Positions 44,049 to 54,069 of a stretch of 64,000 bases of DNA are shown one piece after another. A program made the translations under genes and the position numbers. Position 1 is the stretch's first letter. Each line of letters begins with the position of its first letter. The stretch comes from Loktanella sp. SALINAS62 (GTDB taxonomy: Bacteria; Pseudomonadota; Alphaproteobacteria; Rhodobacterales; Rhodobacteraceae): the NCBI RefSeq assembly GCF_018263905.1, contig NZ_JAAFZU010000055.1, forward strand, positions 429,818-493,817, read 5' to 3'. A model generated the notes under the pieces. It saw only the letters and a list, made by a program, of their open reading frames with translations. It was not told the DNA's origin and ran no database searches.

Positions 44049-45293
44049 ATGCGAATGCTGATTTCCTTTGCGGCCCTGTTTTTGTCGGCAGGCCTGTTGC
44101 AGTTCTCTTCTGGCGGCGTCGGGCCACTGGATGCGCTGGCAGGCCTGCGGCTGGGCTTTTCACAGGAAATGGTGGGCTTTCTGGGGTCAGCACATTTCGC
44201 GGGGTTCTTTATCGGCTGCTGGTGGGCGCCGCGCCTGATGGGCGGCGTCGGGCACAACCGCGCCTATGCTATCTTTACCGCGTTGGGGGCGATCGGACTG
44301 GCGGCGCATGTTGTCACCACGAATCCCTATTGGTGGGCATTGTTTCGGGTCGCGTCCGGGCTTTGCATCGCGGGCTGCTACACGGTGATCGAGGCGTGGT
44401 TGCAGGCCAAGGTCACGAACGAAACGCGCGGACGCGCGATGGGCAGCTACCGCGTCGTCGATATTTCATCCTCTCTGGTTGCGCAGTTCATGGTCGGCGC
44501 ACTGGCCAATCTGGAAACCTATGTCGCCTATAACCTGCTGACGATCATCTGTTGTGCGTCGCTGTTGCCGCTGGCGCTGACCCGTGCCCGCGCGCCTGAC
44601 ACGCCAGAGGCGACGCGCCTGCGGCCCATGATGGCTTGGGCTTGCTCTCCACTCGCCGTGGCGGGGGTGCTGGCGGCGGCGGTGTCCAGCGCATCGTTCC
44701 GCATGGTCGGCCCGATCTATGGGCAAGAGGTCGGGTTGGAGGCGCGCCAGATCGGCGTATTCCTTGCCGCCTTTGTGGCAGGTGGTGCGCTGGCGCAATG
44801 GCCTGCAGGTTGGCTGGCCGATCGTTACGACCGGCGCTGGGTGCTGATCGGCCTGTCGGTGGCGTCTGCGCTGTCTTGTCTTGTGACGGTGCTGTCGGCA
44901 GCAAGCGGGACGCAGGCCGTGATGGCCAGCGCGTTCCTGTTCGGGCTGACGTCATTTCCGATCTATTCGGTCAGTGCCGCGCATGCCCATGATTTTGCAA
45001 CCGACGACCAACGCGTCGAATTGTCGGCTGCATTGATGTTTTTCTACGCTGTGGGGGCCATCGCCGCACCCTATACCGCGTCGGCCCTGATCGCGGGATT
45101 TGGCCCGGCGGCCCTGTTCGCCGCCATTGCCATAGCGCATCTGTTGCTGGTGGTATTCGGTCTGGCGCGGATGCGGCGGCGCACGACGCCGTCCACGCGC
45201 ACGCCGTATGTTTTCACCCCACGCACCACATTCCTGATCGGGCGGCTGTTGCGCCGGGCCCGCGACCGCAAGCTGCCGGACCGACGCCGCTAG
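44049..45293 (+). CDS. MFS transporter, YcaD type
   Basis: A 414-residue membrane protein with about 12 segments. GFSQEMVGFLGSAHFAGFFIG, IEAWLQAKVTNETRGRAMGSYRV and the second-half SVSAAHAHDFATDDQRVELS are typical of the YcaD/UMF subfamily. The C-terminal tail is rich in Arg (RRLLRRARDRKLPDRRR), a probable cytoplasmic anchor. Substrate unknown. metG follows after 68 bases in the same direction. Confidence 0.85.
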   Translation: MRMLISFAALFLSAGLLQFSSGGVGPLDALAGLRLGFSQEMVGFLGSAHFAGFFIGCWWAPRLMGGVGHNRAYAIFTALGAIGLAAHVVTTNPYWWALFRVASGLCIAGCYTVIEAWLQAKVTNETRGRAMGSYRVVDISSSLVAQFMVGALANLETYVAYNLLTIICCASLLPLALTRARAPDTPEATRLRPMMAWACSPLAVAGVLAAAVSSASFRMVGPIYGQEVGLEARQIGVFLAAFVAGGALAQWPAGWLADRYDRRWVLIGLSVASALSCLVTVLSAASGTQAVMASAFLFGLTSFPIYSVSAAHAHDFATDDQRVELSAALMFFYAVGAIAAPYTASALIAGFGPAALFAAIAIAHLLLVVFGLARMRRRTTPSTRTPYVFTPRTTFLIGRLLRRARDRKLPDRRR

Positions 45294-45361
45294 CGCCACG
45301 CCTTGCCAGCGGGCCGCCGTCTGGGTAAGTCGCGGGAACACGCAAGCAAGGATCCCGTGAC

Positions 45362-47074
45362 ATGGCCCGCCACCTGATTACCTCTGCCATTCCCTATATC
45401 AACGGGATCAAGCATCTGGGGAACCTTGTCGGCAGCCAGCTGCCCGCCGACCTGTTTGCCCGCTACCAGCGCGCGCGCGGTCACGAGGTGCTGTTTTTAT
45501 GCGCCACCGACGAACACGGCACACCGGCAGAACTGGCCGCAGCAAAAGCGGGCAAGCCCGTTGCAGAATATTGCGCCGAAATGCACGACGTGCAGGCGCG
45601 GATCGCGGATGGTTTTGGCCTGTCCTTTGATCATTTCGGACGGTCGTCCAGCCCCCAGAACCACGCGCTGACGCAGGGCTTTGCCGGGCGGCTGGCGGAT
45701 CAGGGCCTGATCCGTGAAGTCACCGAAGAACAGGTTTATTCCGTGACCGACGGGCGTTTCCTGCCCGATCGCTACATCGAAGGCACCTGCCCCAACTGCG
45801 GGTTCGAAGACGCGCGCGGCGACCAGTGCGATAATTGCACAAAGCAATTGGACCCGACCGATCTGATCAATCCGCGATCAACCATTTCCGGCGCCACGGA
45901 TCTAGAGGTGCGGACGACAAAACATCTGTATCTGGAACAATCCAAGCTGAAGGGCAAACTGGCCGACTGGATCGACAGCAAGACCGACTGGCCTGTGCTG
46001 ACGACATCCATCGCCAAGAAATGGCTGAACGACGGCGACGGCTTGCAGGACCGGGGCATCACCCGCGATCTGGACTGGGGCATTCCCGTGCGGCGCGGCG
46101 CCGACGACTGGCCCGGCATGGAAGGCAAGGTGTTCTACGTCTGGTTCGATGCGCCCATCGAATACATCGCCTGCGCGCAGGAATGGGTCGACGCAGGCAA
46201 AGGCAGCGACTGGGAATCGTGGTGGCGCACCGACAAAGGTGCTGACGACGTGCGCTATACCCAGTTCATGGGCAAAGACAACGTGCCGTTCCACACCCTG
46301 TCTTTTCCAGCCACGATCATGGGTGCGGACGACAACTGGAAGCTGGTCGATTACATCAAATCGTTCAACTATCTGAATTACGACGGCGGCCAGTTCAGCA
46401 CTTCCCGCGGGCGCGGCGTGTTCATGGATCAGGCGCTGGATATCCTGCCCGGCGACGTCTGGCGCTGGTGGCTGTTGTCCCATGCGCCTGAATCGTCTGA
46501 CGCGGAATTCACGTGGGAATCGTTCCAGCAGGACGTGAACAAGGATCTGGCCGACGTGCTAGGCAACTTTGTCAGCCGTATCACCAAATTCTGCCGATCG
46601 AAATTCGATGAAAGCGTGCCTGCCGGCGGCACCCCCGGCCCGGCAGAGGTGGCGCTGACCCGCGAATTACAAACCCGGATGGACGCCTATGTCCGTCACA
46701 TGGATGCGATCGAGGTCCGCAAGGCGGCGGCAGAGCTGCGCGCGATCTGGGTCGCGGGCAATGAATATCTGCAATCCACCGCGCCCTGGACCACGTTCAA
46801 AACCGATCCCGATCAGGCAGCCTGTCAGGTGCGCCACGGTCTGAACCTGATCCGGTTGTATGCGATCCTGTCCGCCCCGTTCATTCCCGACATGGCTCGG
46901 ATCATGGCCGAGGCGATGAATGTCACCGACACCGACTGGCCCGCAGATGCCGCCGCAGCACTGACCGCACTGCCCGCCGGTCAGGCGTTCACGGTGCCCG
47001 AAAACCTGTTCACGAAAATCACCGACGAACAGCGTCAGGAGTGGTCGGAAAAGTTTGTAGGCACGCGTACTTAG
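45362..47074 (+). CDS. metG: Methionine-tRNA ligase
   Basis: Charges tRNA(Met). The 570-residue class I synthetase has [11 protein letters not shown], the HIGH-type motif, near residue 10, and the zinc finger [17 protein letters not shown] near 140. The KMSKS-type signature reads FSTSRG, as is usual in this branch of enzymes (KFSTS type). ATDEHGTP (residue 43) is the methionine pocket. It lacks the C-terminal Trbp111-like domain. The next gene, a transglycosylase, is transcribed the same way but probably has its own promoter. Confidence 0.95.
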   Translation: MARHLITSAIPYINGIKHLGNLVGSQLPADLFARYQRARGHEVLFLCATDEHGTPAELAAAKAGKPVAEYCAEMHDVQARIADGFGLSFDHFGRSSSPQNHALTQGFAGRLADQGLIREVTEEQVYSVTDGRFLPDRYIEGTCPNCGFEDARGDQCDNCTKQLDPTDLINPRSTISGATDLEVRTTKHLYLEQSKLKGKLADWIDSKTDWPVLTTSIAKKWLNDGDGLQDRGITRDLDWGIPVRRGADDWPGMEGKVFYVWFDAPIEYIACAQEWVDAGKGSDWESWWRTDKGADDVRYTQFMGKDNVPFHTLSFPATIMGADDNWKLVDYIKSFNYLNYDGGQFSTSRGRGVFMDQALDILPGDVWRWWLLSHAPESSDAEFTWESFQQDVNKDLADVLGNFVSRITKFCRSKFDESVPAGGTPGPAEVALTRELQTRMDAYVRHMDAIEVRKAAAELRAIWVAGNEYLQSTAPWTTFKTDPDQAACQVRHGLNLIRLYAILSAPFIPDMARIMAEAMNVTDTDWPADAAAALTALPAGQAFTVPENLFTKITDEQRQEWSEKFVGTRT

Positions 47075-47155
47075 GGCCGTCAAAGGGACCGATATTGGAT
47101 AACAGGGACTTTGTGCTAGGTATTTCGACAACGTTAATCAGATCGGACCCTTCAC

Positions 47156-47953
47156 ATGCGCCTATTCGCATTCATCACCTCTTTTGCACTGGCAGGCACA
47201 TCGGTTGCCGCAGCCACCTGCGGCAACGACGGCAGCGGATTTAATACCTGGAAACAGCAGTTCGCCCAAGAAGCGGCAGCGGCTGGTATCGGCCAACGCG
47301 GACTGGCGGCATTGGCCAACACATCCTATGCCCAGCGCACCATCAACGCCGACCGCAACCAGAAATCATTCAGCTACAGTCTGGATGAATTCATGCGGAT
47401 TCGCGGGGCCGATACCATCGTCGCACAGGGTCGCCAGAAGATCGCGAACAACCCGACATTCTATGCCAACCTCGAAGCGCAATACGGCGTTCCCGCCAGC
47501 GTCATTGTGGCGATCCACGGCATGGAAACGGCGTTCGGTAATTTCATGGGCGACAGCAACGTGCTTAGCGCGATCACCACGCTGGCCTATGACTGCCGCC
47601 GTTCGGATTTCTTTACCCCGCACGCGCTGGCAGCCCTGCAACTGGTCGATAGCGGTGCGATCAGCGGCAACACCGTCGGCGCGATGCACGGGGAATTGGG
47701 GCATACCCAGTTCCTGCCCGCCAATGTCATCCGTTACGGCGTCGATGCCGACGGCAACGGCGTGGTCGATCTGACCAACCAGACCGATGCCCTGTATTCC
47801 ACGGGCAATTTCCTGCGCCAAAAGGGCTGGCAGGCCGGTCAGGGCTATCAGGAAGGGCAGCGCAACTTTGCGGTGATCCAGCAGTGGAACGCTGCGGGCG
47901 TTTATCAAAAGGCGATTGCCATCATGGCCGCACGGATCGACGGCACAAGCTGA
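47156..47953 (+). CDS. Lytic murein transglycosylase, MltB type
   Basis: A 265-residue cell-wall enzyme that cleaves the glycan strand with formation of 1,6-anhydro-MurNAc. Signal peptide MRLFAFITSFALAGTSVAAA, no lipobox. The family signature is seen in the N-terminal FSYSLDEFMRIRG, the catalytic Glu in IHGMETAFGNFMG, and HGELGHTQFLPANVIRYGVDADG. It has no peptidoglycan-binding domain, so it is a short, soluble periplasmic form. A spacer with hairpin follows before the FkbM gene. Confidence 0.9.
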   Translation: MRLFAFITSFALAGTSVAAATCGNDGSGFNTWKQQFAQEAAAAGIGQRGLAALANTSYAQRTINADRNQKSFSYSLDEFMRIRGADTIVAQGRQKIANNPTFYANLEAQYGVPASVIVAIHGMETAFGNFMGDSNVLSAITTLAYDCRRSDFFTPHALAALQLVDSGAISGNTVGAMHGELGHTQFLPANVIRYGVDADGNGVVDLTNQTDALYSTGNFLRQKGWQAGQGYQEGQRNFAVIQQWNAAGVYQKAIAIMAARIDGTS

Positions 47954-47999
47954 TTGTCCACAAAACGAAATCAGTTTTGCCTTGATTTGATCAGCAACA

Positions 48000-48032
48000 G
48001 TTGCGAGGATTCTGAAAAAAGAGTCCCGCAAC
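48000..48032 (+). other. Stable hairpin in the leader of the FkbM gene
   Basis: GTTGCG-A-GGATTCT pairs with AGAGTCCCGCAAC (13 pairs, one bulged A, one G-T pair) around GAAAAA. It ends 33 bases before the ATG. No T run follows, so it is not a typical terminator; a leader structure is the likelier reading. Confidence 0.5.
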
Positions 48033-48065
48033 CGCAGGTCTGTTAATAACGCTACAGAGGCAAAC

Positions 48066-48974
48066 ATGGCAGAAACAAAATTGAAAGAAGCTGAAGCAAC
48101 CGCACAAAAGCCCGGCACGCTTCCCAGCAAGACACGTTACAAATCGGACAATCCATTTAAAATGCCGCAACGACACGATGCAAATCATCTGATGAAACTG
48201 TTCAAGAACCGCCGTGACACCATCCGCAAGGAAAGACTGGATCCTGAAACCGTCACATTTGACGACGGGTTAGAATATTACGTCTGCACCGACGCCGGCA
48301 AGCCGGGAAAAACGTTGCAGCGTTTCCGCGATTTCGCCCTGCCCTATACCGCGATTTATCAGGGCCAGGTGATGCAGGACCTGTGGTGCCTGTATGAACT
48401 TGACGGCAAACGCGAAGGCTATTTTGTCGATTTCGGCGCCACCAACGGCACGACGATGAGCAATTCGCTGATCCTAGAACGAAACTTTGACTGGACGGGC
48501 ATCGTGGCCGAACCAAATCCCAGTTTTCACGAAAATTTGGCGCGCGCCCGCAATTGCCATATCAGTCATAAATGCGTCCACTCGTCGACCGGGGATACGA
48601 TGGAATTCCTGATGGCGGCCCGCCCGATGTTTTCCCGGCTTGCCGCCGCATCCGACGGGCTGGAATTCGAAGAAGGCGGCGTTGAGGAACGGATCAAGGT
48701 GGACACGATCACCCTGAATGACCTGCTGGATGAATTCGACGCGCCCGATGTCATCGATTTCATTTCCATCGACACCGAAGGGTCGGAAATGGACATCATG
48801 GCAAAATTCGATTTCGGCCCGCGTCACGTGCGGCTGTTCGCCATCGAACACAACCACGAAGAACGGCGCGACCACATCCTCGAACTGATGACGGCAAAAG
48901 GTTACGTGCGCCGTCTGCCGGAACTGTCGAAATTCGACGATTGGTACATCCACGAAAGCGATATCCGCGACTGA
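48066..48974 (+). CDS. FkbM family methyltransferase
   Basis: A 302-residue SAM-dependent methyltransferase of the FkbM class. GYFVDFGATNGTTMSNS is motif I, followed by GIVAEPNPSFHENLA and, near residue 230, FISIDTEGSEMDIMAKFDF, the FkbM signature. The N-terminal 90 residues are Lys-rich and not part of the fold (KLKEAEATAQKPG, LMKLFKNRRDTIRKERL). Substrate is unknown; members modify sugars in polysaccharides or small molecules. It stands alone, with no glycan operon around, after a hairpin in its leader. GAGG precedes the ATG. Confidence 0.85.
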   Translation: MAETKLKEAEATAQKPGTLPSKTRYKSDNPFKMPQRHDANHLMKLFKNRRDTIRKERLDPETVTFDDGLEYYVCTDAGKPGKTLQRFRDFALPYTAIYQGQVMQDLWCLYELDGKREGYFVDFGATNGTTMSNSLILERNFDWTGIVAEPNPSFHENLARARNCHISHKCVHSSTGDTMEFLMAARPMFSRLAAASDGLEFEEGGVEERIKVDTITLNDLLDEFDAPDVIDFISIDTEGSEMDIMAKFDFGPRHVRLFAIEHNHEERRDHILELMTAKGYVRRLPELSKFDDWYIHESDIRD

Positions 48975-48983
48975 TACCGTCTG

Positions 48984-49418
48984 TCAGGTGCGCCGCAGCC
49001 GCAGGACCACGTCCACCGCGACGACCTGCGTGCCTGCGGGTGCGGCGGGCAGATTGCGGATATCCAGCGATTCGCGCGGCGCGTCCGTCAGCTCTGCGGT
49101 GTCTTCCCAATAGAAATGGGGATGGTCGCACAGGTCGGTGTCGAAATAGCTTTTCGCGCCGTCCACAACGATTTCACGGAGCAGACCCGCATCGCAAAAC
49201 GCGCGCAGCGTGTTGTAAACCGTGGCCAGCGACACCTTGCCGTCGGATGCACTGGCGGCGTCGAACAGGCTTTCAGCGGTTACATGACGATCACGGCCAT
49301 CACCCATCAACAGCGCAGCCAAGGTCACACGCTGGCGCGTGGGACGGACACTGGACCGCGACAACCATTCGGTTGCACGGTCGACATGCGTTGGTGTTAT
49401 CGTTGAAACGTCTTTCAT
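48984..49418 (-). CDS. irr: Iron response regulator Irr (Fur family)
   Basis: A 144-residue Fur-superfamily repressor/activator that senses iron through heme in rhizobia and Rhodobacterales. RPTRQRVTLAALLM is the winged-helix part, SLATVYNTLRAFCDAGLLREI is the family DNA-recognition region, and CDHPHFYWED near residue 93 corresponds to the heme-binding HHH region of Irr, here HPH. I start at MKDVSTITPTHVDRA, the usual Irr start; a strong TTGAAC-N18-TATGTT promoter ends six bases before it. The frame to 49538 overlaps the promoter and is not used. It is divergent from fabA, as is common in this order. Confidence 0.9.
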   Translation of the reverse strand: MKDVSTITPTHVDRATEWLSRSSVRPTRQRVTLAALLMGDGRDRHVTAESLFDAASASDGKVSLATVYNTLRAFCDAGLLREIVVDGAKSYFDTDLCDHPHFYWEDTAELTDAPRESLDIRNLPAAPAGTQVVAVDVVLRLRRT

Positions 49419-49424
49419 ATTATC

Positions 49425-49454
49425 AACATATGGGATGCGGGCGGGTCTGTTCAA
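49425..49454 (-). promoter_or_regulatory. Promoter of irr, apparently leaderless
   Basis: On the minus strand TTGAAC (49449-49454) is spaced 18 bases from TATGTT (49425-49430), and six bases then lead to the irr ATG, which has no ribosome-binding site. Transcription would start at about the ATG. Confidence 0.55.
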
Positions 49455-49547
49455 TGACTTTTCGACCTCGCGGTCGCCTTGCACGGGCTGGCGACCAAGT
49501 GGTAGGCATAGCGCAGAATTGACAACATCACCCTGCAAAGGACGCCC

Positions 49548-50057
49548 ATGGCCGATTTTCCATCATCCTTCGACCGCGACGAGCTGCTGAAATGTGCACG
49601 TGGCGAACTGTTCGGCCCCGGCAACGCACAATTGCCCGCGCCACCGATGCTGATGATGGACCGGATCACGGATATCTCCGGTGATGGCGGCGCGCATGGC
49701 AAAGGTCACGTCGTTGCGGAATTCGATATCACACCGGACCTGTGGTTTTTTGACTGCCACTTTCCCGGCAACCCGATCATGCCCGGCTGTCTGGGGCTTG
49801 ATGGTTTGTGGCAGCTGACCGGCTTCAATCTGGGCTGGCGCGGCTGGCAGGGGCGTGGCTACGCCTTGGGCGTCGGAGAGGTCAAACTGACCGGCATGGT
49901 CCGCCCGGATCGCAAGATGCTGACCTACAAGATCGATTTCACCAAGGCGATCCAGACCCGTCGCCTGACGATGGGTGTGGCTGACGGGATCGTCGAAGCC
50001 GACGGCGAGGTGATTTACATCGTCAAGGACATGAAGGTCGCACTCAGCGAAAGCTGA
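49548..50057 (+). CDS. fabA: Bifunctional 3-hydroxydecanoyl-ACP dehydratase/isomerase
   Basis: Dehydrates 3-hydroxydecanoyl-ACP and isomerises trans-2 to cis-3-decenoyl-ACP, the branch to unsaturated fatty acids. The 169-residue hotdog enzyme has the catalytic His71 in [10 protein letters not shown] and Asp85 in [10 protein letters not shown]. It heads fabA-fabB-fabI and is divergent from irr, which may tie membrane fluidity genes to iron status; that is inference. Length and motifs match E. coli FabA. The next gene follows after 124 bases. Confidence 0.97.
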   Translation: MADFPSSFDRDELLKCARGELFGPGNAQLPAPPMLMMDRITDISGDGGAHGKGHVVAEFDITPDLWFFDCHFPGNPIMPGCLGLDGLWQLTGFNLGWRGWQGRGYALGVGEVKLTGMVRPDRKMLTYKIDFTKAIQTRRLTMGVADGIVEADGEVIYIVKDMKVALSES

Positions 50058-50181
50058 TCTGACGGCGGCACCCCTGCGTCCCCTTGGCATGTTGTGCAGC
50101 AAGCTAAATGATGCGGGTTCAGGGTTGCCCCTGTGACCGCCCGTCTTCTAAACAGAACCGATATCACCGGAAGGAACGTCC

Positions 50182-51411
50182 ATGCGTCGTGTCGTCATTA
50201 CAGGGTTGGGCATCGTCTCACCGATCGGAAACAATGCGGACGAAGTGCTGGACAGCCTGATGGCCGGACGGTCCGGCATCGAAGCCAGCCCCGACATGGC
50301 CGAACACGGGTTTCGCAGCCAGATCGCGGGGACGCTGAAACTCGACGTGGCCGACCATGTGGACAAACGCACCCTGCGGTTCATGGGACCGGGTGCCGCC
50401 TATGCCCACATCGCAATGTCACAGGCGATAAAGGACGCGGGTCTGACCGACGACCAGATCGTCAACCCGATGACCGGCGTGATCGCGGGGTCTGGCGGTC
50501 CGTCCACATCCGCGATGCTGACCGCCCACCAGACCGTGCTGAACACCGGTGCGACCAAACGGATCGGGCCGTTCGCGGTGCCGAAAACCATGTCCTCGAC
50601 CGTCAGCGCCAACCTTGCGACGGCCTACCAGATCAAGGGCATGAACTTTTCCATCACCAGTGCGTGTTCCACGTCGCTGCATTGCATCGGCATGGCGGCC
50701 CAGCAGGTCGCACTGGGCACGCAGGACATCATGTTCGCGGGCGGCGGCGAAGAACTGGACTGGACGCTGTCCTGCCTGTTCGACGCCATGGGGGCGATGT
50801 CGTCCAAATATAACGACACCCCGACCAAGGCATCCCGCGCCTTTGACGCTGGCCGCGACGGGTTCGTCATCGCCGGTGGCGGGGCCATGGTCGTGCTGGA
50901 AACGCTGGAATCCGCACAGGCGCGCGGCGCGCATATCTACGCCGAAGTCACCGGTTTCGCCGCAACATCCGACGGTGCCGACATGGTCGCACCATCCGGC
51001 GAAGGCGGCGAACGTGCCATGCGCGGTGCGCTGAAAACCCTGCCAGACGGTCGCAAGATCAGCTATATCAATGCCCATGGCACCAGCACACCCGTCGGTG
51101 ACGTCGGAGAGATCGAGGCCGTGCGCCGCGTGTTCGGTGACGGATCGACACCGCCCGTCAGCTCTACCAAATCCATGACCGGCCACAGCCAGGGCGCGAC
51201 CGGCGCTCAGGAAGCCGTCTATTGCTTGCTGATGCTGAAAAACGACTTTATCGCGCCGTCGATCAATGTCGAAAATCTGGACCCTGCGCTGAAGCCCGAA
51301 GAAATCGCGACAACCCGCGTGGACAACGCGGCGCTGGACACGGTGATGACGAACTCGTTCGGGTTCGGCGGCACCAACGGGTCGATGCTGCTGTCAAAGT
51401 TGAAGGATTGA
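50182..51411 (+). CDS. fabB: Beta-ketoacyl-ACP synthase I
   Basis: Elongates cis-3-decenoyl-ACP and other acyl-ACPs. The 409-residue condensing enzyme has the nucleophile Cys162 in [12 protein letters not shown], and the two His in [12 protein letters not shown] and [21 protein letters not shown] precedes the ATG. It follows fabA and runs into fabI with four bases between, as in other alphaproteobacteria of this group. FabB (not FabF) fits the partnership with FabA. Confidence 0.96.
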   Translation: MRRVVITGLGIVSPIGNNADEVLDSLMAGRSGIEASPDMAEHGFRSQIAGTLKLDVADHVDKRTLRFMGPGAAYAHIAMSQAIKDAGLTDDQIVNPMTGVIAGSGGPSTSAMLTAHQTVLNTGATKRIGPFAVPKTMSSTVSANLATAYQIKGMNFSITSACSTSLHCIGMAAQQVALGTQDIMFAGGGEELDWTLSCLFDAMGAMSSKYNDTPTKASRAFDAGRDGFVIAGGGAMVVLETLESAQARGAHIYAEVTGFAATSDGADMVAPSGEGGERAMRGALKTLPDGRKISYINAHGTSTPVGDVGEIEAVRRVFGDGSTPPVSSTKSMTGHSQGATGAQEAVYCLLMLKNDFIAPSINVENLDPALKPEEIATTRVDNAALDTVMTNSFGFGGTNGSMLLSKLKD

Positions 51412-51415
51412 CGCC

Positions 51416-52201
51416 ATGATCACGATGCAGGGCAAACGCGGGCTGGTGATGGGTGTGGCCAATGAACGGTCCATCGCGTGGGGCATCGCCAAGGCGATGG
51501 CCGACGCAGGCGCGGAACTGGCATTCACCTATCAGGGCGAAGCGTTCGGCAAGCGGCTGGAACCATTGGCCGCCAGCGTCGGGTCGGATCTGATGGTCGA
51601 TGTCGACGTCACGAACGAAGACAGCATGGACGCCGCATTCCAGATGATCCGCGACCGCTGGGGCCATCTGGATTTCGTGGTGCACGCGATCGCCTATTCG
51701 GACAAATCCGAACTGACGGGCCGGATCATCAACACCAGCCGCGCCAACTTCAAGAACTCGCTGACGATATCGTGCTATTCGTTTATCGACGTGGCGCGCC
51801 GCGCATCCGAATTGATGCCCGATGGCGGCACCCTGCTGACACTGACCTATCAGGGCAGCAATGCGGTGACGCCGAACTACAACGTCATGGGCGTGGCCAA
51901 GGCGGCGCTGGAATCGTCCGTGCGCTATCTTGCGAATGATCTGGGGCCGCAGGGCATCCGGGTCAACGCGATCAGCCCCGGCCCGATGAAAACGCTGGCG
52001 GGCAGCGCCATCGCAGGCGCGCGCAAGACGTTCAAGCATACCGGCGAAAACGCCCCCCTGCGCGACAACGCCACACTGGAAGCGGTGGGTGGCACAGCAG
52101 TCTATCTGGCGTCCGACGCTGGCGCCTGCACAACCGGAGAGATCATTCGCGTGGATGGCGGGTATCACGTGCTGGGGATGCCGCAGGCGGAAAATCTGTA
52201 G
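51416..52201 (+). CDS. fabI: Enoyl-ACP reductase FabI
   Basis: NADH-dependent last step of each elongation cycle. The 261-residue short-chain reductase has GLVMGVANERSIAWGIA (modified Gly motif typical of FabI) and the catalytic Y-x6-K in NYNVMGVAKAALE; ISPGPMKTLAGSAI is the substrate loop. It follows fabB by four bases, translated from ATG ATC ACG ATG; a start at the second ATG (MQGK) is also possible. It probably completes a three-gene unit with fabA and fabB. Confidence 0.96.
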   Translation: MITMQGKRGLVMGVANERSIAWGIAKAMADAGAELAFTYQGEAFGKRLEPLAASVGSDLMVDVDVTNEDSMDAAFQMIRDRWGHLDFVVHAIAYSDKSELTGRIINTSRANFKNSLTISCYSFIDVARRASELMPDGGTLLTLTYQGSNAVTPNYNVMGVAKAALESSVRYLANDLGPQGIRVNAISPGPMKTLAGSAIAGARKTFKHTGENAPLRDNATLEAVGGTAVYLASDAGACTTGEIIRVDGGYHVLGMPQAENL

Positions 52202-52283
52202 GCGGACGCAGTCGACGATTGTCAATCGCCGGAATGGCAAACCGTGCTAATCCTGCTCGATCACATCCAGACGGGACATCGCC

Positions 52284-52697
52284 ATGCGCCAGATTTTCGT
52301 GAACCTGCCCGTCACCGACCTGAACCGCAGCCGCGCGTTTTACGAAGCTTTGGGGTTCACCATCAACCCGCAGTTTTCCGATAAAACCGGAAATTGCGTG
52401 GTGGTGTCCGACACGATCTGCCTGATGATCCTGACGCATGCAAAATTCGCGGCGTTTTCGCCCCGCCCCATCGCTGACAGCCACGCGCAGACCGCATCAC
52501 TGGTGGCGCTGTCGTGTGACAGCCGGGCAGAGGTTGAGGCAATGACGAATGCAGCCACCGCCCATGGTGGCACCGATAACGGCACCACACAGGATATGCC
52601 CGATTTCATGTATGGCCGCAGTTTCAGCGACCCCGACGGCCACGTGTTCGAACCCTTCTGGATGAACCCCGTGGCCGTCGACGCGCAGCCTGCTTAG
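52284..52697 (+). CDS. VOC-superfamily (glyoxalase/bleomycin resistance-like) protein
   Basis: A 137-residue protein of the vicinal oxygen chelate fold: QIFVNLPVTDLNRSRAFYEALGF at the start and FSDPDGHVFEPFWM at the end, as in lactoylglutathione-lyase-like proteins. The metal ligands are only partly evident (a Glu in VFEPFW). The reaction is unknown. The stop overlaps by four bases the stop of the convergent FKBP gene. Confidence 0.8.
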   Translation: MRQIFVNLPVTDLNRSRAFYEALGFTINPQFSDKTGNCVVVSDTICLMILTHAKFAAFSPRPIADSHAQTASLVALSCDSRAEVEAMTNAATAHGGTDNGTTQDMPDFMYGRSFSDPDGHVFEPFWMNPVAVDAQPA

Positions 52698-53128
52698 GCG
52701 GCGTTGACTTCGACCAGTTTGACGTCGAATGTCAGGTCCTTGCCAGCCAGCGGGTGGTTGGCATCCAGCGTCACCGTGTCATCGGTCAGACCGACGACTG
52801 TGACAGGAACGGCCTGACCTTGTGGTGTCTGCATTTGCAGTTGCAGGCCTTCTTCCAGCGGGATTTCGGCCGGAATATCGGCGCGCGGCACGTCCTGACG
52901 CGCTTCTTCGTTGACTTGGCCGTAGGCCTGATCTGCTGGGATCTCGACCTTCTTTTCGTCGCCGGGTGTCATGCCTGTGATGGCCGCGTCCAGACCGGGG
53001 ATGATCTGACCGGAACCGACAGCGAATTCCAGCGGATCGCGGCCTTCGGAGCTGTCAAAGACCGTGCCGTCGGACAGGGTGCCGGTGTAGTGAATTTTGA
53101 CTGTGTCGCCTTGTTTCGCTTGTGTCAT
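52694..53128 (-). CDS. FKBP-type peptidyl-prolyl cis-trans isomerase, SlyD-like
   Basis: A 144-residue isomerase with the SlyD layout: FKBP halves (KIHYTGTLSDGTVFDSSEG, PLEFAVGSGQIIPGLDAAI) around an inserted flap domain (about residues 65-120). It lacks the His-rich metal tail of E. coli SlyD. The start MTQAKQGDTV agrees with the family; the frame extends upstream 30 codons without support. It is cytoplasmic and probably helps protein folding. It is convergent with the VOC gene. Confidence 0.9.
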   Translation of the reverse strand: MTQAKQGDTVKIHYTGTLSDGTVFDSSEGRDPLEFAVGSGQIIPGLDAAITGMTPGDEKKVEIPADQAYGQVNEEARQDVPRADIPAEIPLEEGLQLQMQTPQGQAVPVTVVGLTDDTVTLDANHPLAGKDLTFDVKLVEVNAA

Positions 53129-53253
53129 GTCTTGCCTTTCAGTTTGAAATTTCATCGTGGTTATCGAAGCTGGCCATAGGATGCAAACCGCTTTCCCTTG
53201 GCCCCGCCGCCGTGGCACAGTCCTGTGACATACGTATTTTCAAGGACCGCTGG

Positions 53254-54069
53254 ATGCCCCGTTTCGCCACTGCCGATGGAACCGAACTCTATTTCCACGA
53301 AGAAGGTTCCGGCCTTCCTGTGCTGGCCCTGCCCGGCCTGACGCGCAACACAACGGATTTTGACCACGTTGCCCCGCATCTGAATTGCCGCCTGATCCGG
53401 GTGGATTATCGCGGGCGCGGCCAGTCCGACTGGGCCGCACCCGACACCTATACCGTGCCCGTCGAAGCCGCCGATGTGCTGGCCCTGATGGATCATCTGG
53501 ACCTGCCGCAGGCCGCCGTGCTGGGCACGTCGCGCGGCGGCATGATCGCAATGTTTCTGGCCGCCACGGCCAAGGATCGTTTGCTGGGCGTCGCGCTGAA
53601 CGACATCGGCCCCGACATCGCAGAGGACGGCCTGAACCTGATCCGCGCCTACGTCGGCAAGCGCCCGGCGCAGAAAACCTATGCCGAAGCCGCCGCCGCC
53701 CGCGCCGCCCATTTGCCGGGATTCGCGGGCGTGCCAATGGACCGATGGCTGGCAGAAGTCGCGCAGCACTACGCCGAAGGTCCCGATGGATTGACCCTGC
53801 GCTATGATCCCGCGCTGGCAGGCACGTTGGGCGATGGATCAGCGCCCGCGCCAGATCTTTGGCCGCTATTCGATGCGATGGCCGGCCTGCCGCTGGCCGT
53901 GATCCGGGGTGCGAATTCCGATCTGCTGACGCCCGACACGCTGGCCGAAATGCAGCGCCGCCGCCCCGACGCCATCGTCACCACGGTGCCCGACCGCGCC
54001 CATGTGCCGTTTCTGGATGAACCGGAATCGCTGGACGCCCTGCACCGCTGGCTGGGGGATATGCGATGA
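53254..54069 (+). CDS. Alpha/beta hydrolase
   Basis: A 271-residue alpha/beta hydrolase beginning MPRFATADGTELYFHEEG, with the nucleophile elbow LGTSRGG near residue 92, Asp in RGANSDLLT and His in DRAHVPFLDEPE. LPGLTRNTTDF and RVDYRGRGQSD are the usual oxyanion and turn segments. AAGGA precedes the ATG. It overlaps the next gene, a PLP dehydratase, by four bases (ATGA), so a joint catabolic function is suggested. The substrate is unknown. Confidence 0.85.
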   Translation: MPRFATADGTELYFHEEGSGLPVLALPGLTRNTTDFDHVAPHLNCRLIRVDYRGRGQSDWAAPDTYTVPVEAADVLALMDHLDLPQAAVLGTSRGGMIAMFLAATAKDRLLGVALNDIGPDIAEDGLNLIRAYVGKRPAQKTYAEAAAARAAHLPGFAGVPMDRWLAEVAQHYAEGPDGLTLRYDPALAGTLGDGSAPAPDLWPLFDAMAGLPLAVIRGANSDLLTPDTLAEMQRRRPDAIVTTVPDRAHVPFLDEPESLDALHRWLGDMR

